From: CBDCGJ01 sp965216645
GTDB taxonomy: Bacteria > Pseudomonadota > Alphaproteobacteria > GCA-2731375
DNA length: 64,000 nt
NCBI GenBank assembly: GCA_965216645.1
Contig: CBDCGJ010000001.1
Coordinates: 1-64,000 of the forward strand
Direction of reading: 5' to 3'
This document shows, one piece after another, positions 1 through 10,800 of the stretch. Each line of letters starts with the position of its first letter. Within the stretch, counting starts at the first letter, position 1. The notes beneath the pieces were generated by a model. That model was not told the origin of the DNA and did no database searches. It saw nothing but the letters and a program-made list of their open reading frames with translations. The position numbers and the translations under genes are program-made.

Positions 1-1472
1 GGTCGTTCCACCGGGGTCCGCATCAAGGTATCCAATCCCTTTAACGCGACCCGCGATTGCTGGAATTTTGTCAGCATCGCGGCCACGGCCCCTAGCGGAC
101 CCATAGCGCGGCCGGTCAAGATGGTGCAGGCGATCAGACCGCCAATGGTCATCTCGCCCTCGGCGATGCGGTGCACGCCGAAAATCACCACGCCCACCGT
201 CGTCAAATGTGTGGCGCTTTGCGCGAAGGAGGTCGACAGAGTGCTGAGCGCTCGCGCCTTGCCCGACGAGGCGGCGGTCATACCGACCAGCTTTTCCCAT
301 TGCCGCTGGACCTGACCTTCCGCGCCGGCCGCCTTGATGGCTTCCAAACCATTGATTGCCTCGACCAGCAGGGAATGCTTCTGAGAAGATTCCCGGTAGG
401 TTTTTTCCACCACCCGGCCGAGGGGGTATTGTAGACAAACGCCCAATAGAATAACCGCCGGCGCCGTGATCAGCGGCACATAGGCAATCGGGCCGCCGAT
501 GGTCCAGATCACGAAAACGAAGATGAAGATGAACGGCAGGTCGACAACGGCGATCAAGGTGGACGAGCTGAAGAAGTCGCGGAGCGCTTCGAACTCGCGC
601 AGGTTGTTGGCCAGGGAACCGCTCGACGGCGGACGCTTGTCGAAGCGCATGCCCATGACTTGCTGCAATAGTTTACTGGCGATGATGATGTCGGCGCTCT
701 TGCCGGCAACGTCGACGAAATAACTCCGCAAGTTTTTCAGCACGAAATCGAACGCGAAAACGATAACGACGCCGATCGCCAGCACCCATAAGGTATGCAG
801 GGCGTTGTTCGGTACGACGCGGTCGTAGACGTTCATCGTGAACAGCGGTGTTGCGATCGCCAGCACATTGATCATGAACGACGCGAGCAGAACGTGCCGG
901 TAGATAGGCAGAAAATTGAAAAGCGTGCCCCAAAACCAGCGCTTCGTGTCGATAAGCTTGAGGTCGGCGGTCCGCTCGTCAAAGCGGGCGTCCGCTTTGG
1001 CGAATAAGGCGTAGCCCGCGAACTGCTCCTGCAACTCGGCCAGTGGGATGGCGACGGTGCCGCCGCTTTCGGCGGTGATAATCTTCGCTTCTTTGGTTTT
1101 GCTCGGAAGTTCGACAAGCACACAGGCGTTGCGGTTCTTCAGGAGTAAAATACAGGGCAAGGTGAGGGGCGCAATGCCGTCGACCCGACGCCGGCGCATG
1201 ACCCGGGCGGTCAATCCGGCTCGTTCGGCGGCCCGGACCGCCAATTGCGGTGAAATGCCGTCTTTATCCACCGGCAGGCCGGCCCGCAGCGTTTGGTTCG
1301 ACACCGGCCGGTCGAGTAATCCGGCGAGGGTCGAGAGGCAAACCAATAACGGGTCGTCGAATGGACCCGCGGCCGGCGATACGTCCCAAAGCTGCTCTGG
1401 CGCCTTTTCGCGCAACACTTCCGAGGGGTCGATGACCTCATCGACTTTACTGGTATCTTCGGCTGAACTCAC
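1..1472 (-). CDS. Type I secretion system permease/ATPase, LapB/LssB-like (partial, 3' end off window)
   Basis: About 490 codons read on the minus strand from a GTG start at 1472 to the window edge without a stop. Residues 1 to about 125 resemble the peptidase-C39-like domain of type I secretion ABC exporters (DPLLVCLSTLAGLLDRPVS region) but show no obvious catalytic Cys, as usual for RTX exporters. A six-helix ABC exporter membrane domain follows, with recognisable stretches FNFLPIYRHVLLASFMINVL and TPLFTMNVYDRVVPNNA, and the reading continues to TKFQQSRVALKGLDTLM. The ATP-binding domain lies beyond the window; family members are about 720 residues. It should export unfolded substrates in one step with an HlyD-type adaptor and a TolC-type channel, neither of which is in view. 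The giant RTX protein transcribed divergently at 1854 is the obvious substrate. The start is uncertain because no strong ribosome site precedes the GTG. Confidence 0.87.
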   Translation of the reverse strand, partial: MSSAEDTSKVDEVIDPSEVLREKAPEQLWDVSPAAGPFDDPLLVCLSTLAGLLDRPVSNQTLRAGLPVDKDGISPQLAVRAAERAGLTARVMRRRRVDGIAPLTLPCILLLKNRNACVLVELPSKTKEAKIITAESGGTVAIPLAELQEQFAGYALFAKADARFDERTADLKLIDTKRWFWGTLFNFLPIYRHVLLASFMINVLAIATPLFTMNVYDRVVPNNALHTLWVLAIGVVIVFAFDFVLKNLRSYFVDVAGKSADIIIASKLLQQVMGMRFDKRPPSSGSLANNLREFEALRDFFSSSTLIAVVDLPFIFIFVFVIWTIGGPIAYVPLITAPAVILLGVCLQYPLGRVVEKTYRESSQKHSLLVEAINGLEAIKAAGAEGQVQRQWEKLVGMTAASSGKARALSTLSTSFAQSATHLTTVGVVIFGVHRIAEGEMTIGGLIACTILTGRAMGPLGAVAAMLTKFQQSRVALKGLDTLMRTPVER

Positions 1473-1853
1473 AACTACGCTCGGTCCCGTCGCCGATATG
1501 TTACAAAAGTAAACAAATAGTACTGCAAAATAGATCGTACCTTATCTCGACGATCTCCGGCAATCACTTGACAAAAAATTGTGCCGCTGTGTCGATTTTG
1601 CCTAAAAAACATCGAAAAACTAAGAAAACGTTAAAAGGTATAATATGCTATGTAGATTTCCCCGAGAAAGCTTTATGGCTTGATCATGCCCATTGTTATG
1701 TTCTTCTCGAACACCTGCCCAGGGCTATTGATGGACATTTTGCTCAAATTTTCCCCAGACATTCAGGTGTAGATGTGTTGATCCAAAGGATCGGTTGTCC
1801 CGTCGACGAATTGCGGCGGGCAATTTGAAGTTTTGATCTTGGAAGGTATTATT
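1473..1853. promoter_or_regulatory. AT-rich divergent intergenic region upstream of adhesin and secretion ATPase
   Basis: This 381-bp gap is much richer in A+T than its surroundings and separates two divergent genes of one secretion system. It holds a perfect TATAAT at 1639-1644 and a perfect TTGACA at 1568-1573, but they are about 65 bp apart and do not pair as one promoter. The hexamer 17 bp upstream of the TATAAT is poor. GGAAGG at 1841-1846 is a good ribosome site for the ATG at 1854. I see no convincing small gene; a long leader for the adhesin mRNA is possible. Confidence 0.45.
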
Positions 1854-4800
1854 ATGGCGACTGAAAATACAACCGCGACGCAAAACCAAGGTAGTGCTAG
1901 TAATCAGGCGGCTCAACAGCCGGCGATCCCGAATACGGGGCAAGCTATTCAACTGCCGCCGGTCGGTCAGGATACCGTCATTCAGGTTTTGCCGGGTCAG
2001 CAGGTCAATCTCGGCTTCCCGTCGACCCAGGCCAACGTATTCATTTATACGGTCGGCAATGACGTCATTATCGCGCAAGTTCAGCAATCCGGCGATCAAA
2101 CGACATTTCTAAGTGGGCAAATCATTCTCAAGGACTTTGCTCAAGCCGCCAATGCGGAAGCCGAAGATCCGTGGATCGTATTCGCCGACGGCAGTCGTGC
2201 GGAAGGCGATCTGGTCGTCGCCGTTGGCAATTCTCCCGACAACAAACCGACCCTGCCGACCGCGGCGGGCCCGGGCGGCGATGCGCAAGGTAGCGGCTCC
2301 AACCGGTTCAGCGACGACCAGGGCGAGGCCATTGCCGGCCTGAACGCCAACGGCCCGGTGCCGCCGACCCCGTTTCCGACCACATTGCCGGAGTTTGACG
2401 AGCCGATCGAAGGTTTGGAGGACGACGATCCGGTGATCGACGTCACGCCACCGAACCCGCTTCCGGCCACCCCCGGTTTCGATCCCGAGGACCCGGATAG
2501 CTTGCCGCCGATCATCAGCGAGATCCAAGGCGTGGTCGACGAATCCGCCTTGCCGGACGGTACTGGTGGCGGCACTTTGCAAACCAGCGGCACCATCGAG
2601 TTCGACACCGGCAACGACGAATTGGGCGCTTTGGAAGTGCTGGACAAGGACGGCGTCTGGGTCGACATCACCAATGGCGGCGTGGTTCAGGGCATATATG
2701 GCACTTTGGTAGTCAATCCGGACTATACCTGGACCTACACGCTGAACGACAACACGCTGGATCATACCGACATTACCGACGCGGACGGCGACGGCATTGT
2801 CGGGTTGTCCGATATCGTGCTCGATCCCTTTACCGTCCGCGTGACCGACGATGACGGCGATCAAGCGCAGGATTCGCTGATTGTGGGTGTGACCGATGAC
2901 GGTCCGATCGCGGTCGACGATGCGACCACGGGCGCGTTCGACACGCCGGTGACCTATGACGTCGTGGCGAACGATCTGGAAGGCGCCGACGGCGCCGTCC
3001 TGCAGGGCGCGGAAATGGCAGCCGGTTCCGAAACCGCCGGCACGGCGAGCTTCGATCCCAATACCGGCGAAGTGACCTTCACGCCGAATGCCGGCTTTTT
3101 CGGCGTTGCCGTGATCGACTATACTATCGTGGACACGGAAGGCGATGTCTCGGCGGCGACCCTGACCATCACCATCGATAATCCTCCGCCGCCGCCGCCG
3201 CCGAACAAGGTGCCGGAAACCTTTGACGATACCAACTGGGTGAAAGAGGACTCGGTTCTCGAAACCGACCTCAATTTTACCGAGCTCGGCAATGTGCTCG
3301 AAGACCGCAACCACGATTACGTCCAGTTTGTGGGCGAATTCGAGGAATCGGTGGTTGTCGAGTTCGAAGACGTCATGGACAACGATCCAGACGGCGGTCC
3401 GCAACCGCTGAAGGTTGTTAGCATCAACAGTGACGTAGATGGCACTCTGGCGGTGGCCGCCGGTACAGACAAGACCACGGGTACCAGCATCAACGGCGAC
3501 TACGGTATCCTGCATATCGGTTCGGACGGCAGCTATAACTATGTGCTCTACACCGAAGAGCAGAACGCCGAGGCGTACGCCACCGTACAAATGCTTGGTG
3601 ACGATGAAACGCTGGTCGACGATTTCGACTATGTGGTGAGCGATGGAGAGGATCAGGCGGCGCCCGAAAATCTCGATATCACCATTTTCGGTACGGATGA
3701 CCGAATCGTTATCAGCGGCGACCAGACCTCCGTGGACGAAGCGGGCCTAAACGGCGGTGGCGACACCAATTCGGCGTTGGTTTCCGATTCCGACTATGTC
3801 GGTACCGGCGAAGCGGCCGACGATACCCCGGACAATGACGATAGCGAAACCACGTCCGGCAGCTTCTCCTTCAGCGCGCCGGACGGATTGCTGAAGATCG
3901 ATGTCGGCGGCACCGAATTGACCAAGGCGCAGCTGCAAGACGGCTTGACCTTCCCGGTCACCATCGTCACCACCTTCGGCTTCCTGACTTTGACCGGTTA
4001 CGCGGAGGACGCCGATGGCAACGGTGGCACAGTGAGCTACGAGTACGAGCTCAACAACAATGTCGATCACAGCGGCGGTCCGGTCGACGACACCATTACG
4101 TTCACCGTCCATGACGATGACCTGGTGTCAGACACGGCGTCCGGGTCGATCATCATCGACATCGTCAACGACGCGCCCATCGCGAACGACGACTTTGACA
4201 GTGTCCTCGAAGACACCACCACGCAGGCCAGCGGCAACGTCATCGACGGCTTGGAAACAGGCGACACGGACGACGTGGACGACGGTGAGGACGGCGAAGC
4301 GGACATTGCCGGCGCCGATGGCAAGCAAGGCGTTATCTGGGCAGACGATGCTATAGACGGCGACGATACGGCCCCCGACGGCGTCGACGAGGACGGCGTG
4401 ATTTACGGCAATTACGGCCATCTGTTGGTCGGCGATTCCGGCGACTATACCTACGTCCTGGATAACGACCATCCGGATGTGCAGGCCTTGTCGAACGAAG
4501 ACACGCTGGAAGATACCTTCGATTACATGCTGCACGATCAGGACGATGACAGCGATCCGGCCACCTTGACCATTACTATCAACGGCAAAAACGATATTCC
4601 AAACCAGGAATGGGGTTTGACCGTTGACGAGGAAGGGTTGACCAACGGCATCACCGGCGGACCGAACGACGACGTGGTCCCCGACAGCGATGGTGACGGC
4701 GACGAATCGACGATCGTCTTCACGGTCGATTTCGGTGATGAAGGCAGCGGTACCATCGACTTCTCCGCCCTGCACGGGATGCCGGTGGAAGACAGCTCCA

Positions 4801-7800
4801 ACATGGCGGTCTTCACCGTCGATGGCGTGGCCATGACCTGGGACTGGGATGCGCCTAGTCAGACCCTGGTGGCCCTGGCCAACGATGACAATGCCGAGAT
4901 CCTGAAGATTTCACCGGACAGCGGCAACGACTACAAGGTCGAAATTCTCGAGCCGATGCAGCATAACGAGCCGAGCCCGCCCGACGGCACGTCGGATGAG
5001 GACAATATCGGCTTTAGTCTGGAATTCGGCATCACCGATGGCGTCGGCGGCAACGGCACCGGCTTCCTGTTCATCAGCGTCGATGACGACAGTCCGACGG
5101 TGAATATCGACTTCAACGGCGACGATCCAGATTCCGTGGTCGAGGGCAACTCGATTAACGGCGATTGGCAGTCCGGCTATGGCGCCGACGGCGGTGTCGA
5201 GGCCAACGATGTTGAGATCTCGATCAACGGCACGACGATCACCGGCGCGGTGGGCGACACCATCGACGTGGTGACGACGGACGGCGATCTGGGCGACCTT
5301 GTGGTTGCCACGGACGGCACCTGGACCTTCGATGCCAACGACAATCTGGCCAACGAAGGCGGCCCGCTGAACTTCACCTTCACCATTGCGGTGACGGACG
5401 GCGACGGCGACACGGCGACGGACAGCCATACCATCGGTGTGACCGACGGTGCCGGCCCGACCGGTCCGGACAGCATTGCGCTGTCGGTTGACGAGGACGA
5501 TCTGTCGGGCTTCGGCGGCAATCCCGGCGGTCCTGGCGACCTGGCGTCGCCGGACGACAGCGAGGTGATGAGCTTCACGCCGGGGGCGCATCCGATTGCG
5601 ACCTATGAGTTCGATCTGACCAGCGATCCCTCGATCAGCGGCCTGGAAGGCGGCGTCGAGAGCTGGATGATCGACGGCAGCGGCCATCTGGTCGGCTCGG
5701 TTGACGACGTTCCGCTGATCCGGATCGAGCTGAGCGGCGGCACGCCGACCGGCGATGTGACGGTGACGGCGGTGTTGCTGGACACCTGGGATCACGACAT
5801 CGACACCAACACGGAAGACGACATCGTGATTTCCGGCATCGTCGTGAAGGCGACGGACACGGACGGCGACAGCGCCACGGGCGTGGCCCAGGTGACGGTC
5901 GACGACGACACGCCGGTGGTGAATATCGACGACCAGGCGCCGGCGGACCCGACGACGGTTCAGGAAGGCGACACCATTGCAGGCGACTGGGCCTACAGTT
6001 TTGGCGCCGACGGCGGTGTCGAGGCCAACGATGTTGAGATCTCGATCAACGGCACGACGATCACCGGCGCGGTGGGCGACACCATCGACGTGGTGACGAC
6101 GGACGGCGATCTGGGCGACCTTGTGGTTGCCACGGACGGCACCTGGACCTTCGATGCCAACGACAATCTGGCCAACGAAGGCGGCCCGCTGAACTTCACC
6201 TTCACCATTGCGGTGACGGACGGCGACGGCGACACGGCGACGGACAGCCATACCATCGGTGTGACCGACGGTGCCGGCCCGACCGGTCCGGACAGCATTG
6301 CGCTGTCGGTTGACGAGGACGATCTGTCGGGCTTCGGCGGCAATCCCGGCGGTCCTGGCGACCTGGCGTCGCCGGACGACAGCGAGGTGATGAGCTTCAC
6401 GCCGGGGGCGCATCCGATTGCGACCTATGAGTTCGATCTGACCAGCGATCCCTCGATCAGCGGCCTGGAAGGCGGCGTCGAGAGCTGGATGATCGACGGC
6501 AGCGGCCATCTGGTCGGCTCGGTTGACGACGTTCCGCTGATCCGGATCGAGCTGAGCGGCGGCACGCCGACCGGCGATGTGACGGTGACGGCGGTGTTGC
6601 TGGACACCTGGGATCACGACATCGACACCAACACGGAAGACGACATCGTGATTTCCGGCATCGTCGTGAAGGCGACGGACACGGACGGCGACAGCGCCAC
6701 GGGCGTGGCCCAGGTGACGGTCGACGACGACACGCCGGTGGTGAATATCGACGACCAGGCGCCGGCGGACCCGACGACGGTTCAGGAAGGCGACACCATT
6801 GCAGGCGACTGGGCCTACAGTTTTGGCGCCGACGGCGGTGTCGAGGCCAACGATGTTGAGATCTCGATCAACGGCACGACGATCACCGGCGCGGTGGGCG
6901 ACACCATCGACGTGGTGACGACGGACGGCGATCTGGGCGACCTTGTGGTTGCCACGGACGGCACCTGGACCTTCGATGCCAACGACAATCTGGCCAACGA
7001 AGGCGGCCCGCTGAACTTCACCTTCACCATTGCGGTGACGGACGGCGACGGCGACACGGCGACGGACAGCCATACCATCGGTGTGACCGACGGTGCCGGC
7101 CCGACCGGTCCGGACAGCATTGCGCTGTCGGTTGACGAGGACGATCTGTCGGGCTTCGGCGGCAATCCCGGCGGTCCTGGCGACCTGGCGTCGCCGGACG
7201 ACAGCGAGGTGATGAGCTTCACGCCGGGGGCGCATCCGATTGCGACCTATGAGTTCGATCTGACCAGCGATCCCTCGATCAGCGGCCTGGAAGGCGGCGT
7301 CGAGAGCTGGATGATCGACGGCAGCGGCCATCTGGTCGGCTCGGTTGACGACGTTCCGCTGATCCGGATCGAGCTGAGCGGCGGCACGCCGACCGGCGAT
7401 GTGACGGTGACGGCGGTGTTGCTGGACACCTGGGATCACGACATCGACACCAACACGGAAGACGACATCGTGATTTCCGGCATCGTCGTGAAGGCGACGG
7501 ACACGGACGGCGACAGCGCCACGGGCGTGGCCCAGGTGACGGTCGACGACGACACGCCGGTGGTGAATATCGACGACCAGGCGCCGGCGGACCCGACGAC
7601 GGTTCAGGAAGGCGACACCATTGCAGGCGACTGGGCCTACAGTTTTGGCGCCGACGGCGGTGTCGAGGCCAACGATGTTGAGATCTCGATCAACGGCACG
7701 ACGATCACCGGCGCGGTGGGCGACACCATCGACGTGGTGACGACGGACGGCGATCTGGGCGACCTTGTGGTTGCCACGGACGGCACCTGGACCTTCGATG

Positions 7801-10800
7801 CCAACGACAATCTGGCCAACGAAGGCGGCCCGCTGAACTTCACCTTCACCATTGCGGTGACGGACGGCGACGGCGACACGGCGACGGACAGCCATACCAT
7901 CGGTGTGACCGACGGTGCCGGCCCGACCGGTCCGGACAGCATTGCGCTGTCGGTTGACGAGGACGATCTGTCGGGCTTCGGCGGCAATCCCGGCGGTCCT
8001 GGCGACCTGGCGTCGCCGGACGACAGCGAGGTGATGAGCTTCACGCCGGGGGCGCATCCGATTGCGACCTATGAGTTCGATCTGACCAGCGATCCCTCGA
8101 TCAGCGGCCTGGAAGGCGGCGTCGAGAGCTGGATGATCGACGGCAGCGGCCATCTGGTCGGCTCGGTTGACGACGTTCCGCTGATCCGGATCGAGCTGAG
8201 CGGCGGCACGCCGACCGGCGATGTGACGGTGACGGCGGTGTTGCTGGACACCTGGGATCACGACATCGACACCAACACGGAAGACGACATCGTGATTTCC
8301 GGCATCGTCGTGAAGGCGACGGACACGGACGGCGACAGCGCCACGGGCGTGGCCCAGGTGACGGTCGACGACGACACGCCGGTGGTGAATATCGACGACC
8401 AGGCGCCGGCGGACCCGACGACGGTTCAGGAAGGCGACACCATTGCAGGCGACTGGGCCTACAGTTTTGGCGCCGACGGCGGTGTCGAGGCCAACGATGT
8501 TGAGATCTCGATCAACGGCACGACGATCACCGGCGCGGTGGGCGACACCATCGACGTGGTGACGACGGACGGCGATCTGGGCGACCTTGTGGTTGCCACG
8601 GACGGCACCTGGACCTTCGATGCCAACGACAATCTGGCCAACGAAGGCGGCCCGCTGAACTTCACCTTCACCATTGCGGTGACGGACGGCGACGGCGACA
8701 CGGCGACGGACAGCCATACCATCGGTGTGACCGACGGTGCCGGCCCGACCGGTCCGGACAGCATTGCGCTGTCGGTTGACGAGGACGATCTGTCGGGCTT
8801 CGGCGGCAATCCCGGCGGTCCTGGCGACCTGGCGTCGCCGGACGACAGCGAGGTGATGAGCTTCACGCCGGGGGCGCATCCGATTGCGACCTATGAGTTC
8901 GATCTGACCAGCGATCCCTCGATCAGCGGCCTGGAAGGCGGCGTCGAGAGCTGGATGATCGACGGCAGCGGCCATCTGGTCGGCTCGGTTGACGACGTTC
9001 CGCTGATCCGGATCGAGCTGAGCGGCGGCACGCCGACCGGCGATGTGACGGTGACGGCGGTGTTGCTGGACACCTGGGATCACGACATCGACACCAACAC
9101 GGAAGACGACATCGTGATTTCCGGCATCGTCGTGAAGGCGACGGACACGGACGGCGACAGCGCCACGGGCGTGGCCCAGGTGACGGTCGACGACGACACG
9201 CCGGTGGTGAATATCGACGACCAGGCGCCGGCGGACCCGACGACGGTTCAGGAAGGCGACACCATTGCAGGCGACTGGGCCTACAGTTTTGGCGCCGACG
9301 GCGGTGTCGAGGCCAACGATGTTGAGATCTCGATCAACGGCACGACGATCACCGGCGCGGTGGGCGACACCATCGACGTGGTGACGACGGACGGCGATCT
9401 GGGCGACCTTGTGGTTGCCACGGACGGCACCTGGACCTTCGATGCCAACGACAATCTGGCCAACGAAGGCGGCCCGCTGAACTTCACCTTCACCATTGCG
9501 GTGACGGACGGCGACGGCGACACGGCGACGGACAGCCATACCATCGGTGTGACCGACGGTGCCGGCCCGACCGGTCCGGACAGCATTGCGCTGTCGGTTG
9601 ACGAGGACGATCTGTCGGGCTTCGGCGGCAATCCCGGCGGTCCTGGCGACCTGGCGTCGCCGGACGACAGCGAGGTGATGAGCTTCACGCCGGGGGCGCA
9701 TCCGATTGCGACCTATGAGTTCGATCTGACCAGCGATCCCTCGATCAGCGGCCTGGAAGGCGGCGTCGAGAGCTGGATGATCGACGGCAGCGGCCATCTG
9801 GTCGGCTCGGTTGACGACGTTCCGCTGATCCGGATCGAGCTGAGCGGCGGCACGCCGACCGGCGATGTGACGGTGACGGCGGTGTTGCTGGACACCTGGG
9901 ATCACGACATCGACACCAACACGGAAGACGACATCGTGATTTCCGGCATCGTCGTGAAGGCGACGGACACGGACGGCGACAGCGCCACGGGCGTGGCCCA
10001 GGTGACGGTCGACGACGACACGCCGGTGGTGAATATCGACGACCAGGCGCCGGCGGACCCGACGACGGTTCAGGAAGGCGACACCATTGCAGGCGACTGG
10101 GCCTACAGTTTTGGCGCCGACGGCGGTGTCGAGGCCAACGATGTTGAGATCTCGATCAACGGCACGACGATCACCGGCGCGGTGGGCGACACCATCGACG
10201 TGGTGACGACGGACGGCGATCTGGGCGACCTTGTGGTTGCCACGGACGGCACCTGGACCTTCGATGCCAACGACAATCTGGCCAACGAAGGCGGCCCGCT
10301 GAACTTCACCTTCACCATTGCGGTGACGGACGGCGACGGCGACACGGCGACGGACAGCCATACCATCGGTGTGACCGACGGTCCCGGCCCGGTGGGCGGC
10401 GACACGTTGGCCTTGCTGGTCGACGAAGACGAGTTGGCGGGCGGCAATCCAGGCGGCACCGGGGACGACAACGAGATTCTGATGGGCGAACTCAGCTTCA
10501 CCCCAGGGTCCGATCCTATCGTTTCCTACGCCTTCGATTTCGGCGCAACTCCAGTCGTCTCCGGGACGACGGACACCATTGCCTGGTCGAATGACAGCGG
10601 CGACTTGGTCGGTTCGGTCGGCGGCACGGAGTATATCCGCCTCAGCCTCAGCGCCGGAACCACCGCCAACGACGTCAAGGTGACAGCGACCCTGTCGGAC
10701 AACTTCAACCACACAGATGGCATGGATGAGAACGACATCACCATCTCGGGCATCACGGTCGAAGCCACCGACCTGGACGGCGACACGGCGACCGGCACGG

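Noticed and set aside
1568..1644. TTGACA (1568) with TATAAT (1639) as one promoter
   Set aside because: The spacing is about 65 bp, far from the 16-18 bp needed for a sigma-70 promoter.
1568..1828. 86-residue open frame upstream of the giant gene
   Set aside because: It starts with TTG, has no ribosome site and no recognisable motif, and overlaps an AT-rich promoter-like region.
5181..10381. CRISPR-like array
   Set aside because: The repeat is 822 bp, directly adjoining and coding, without spacers.
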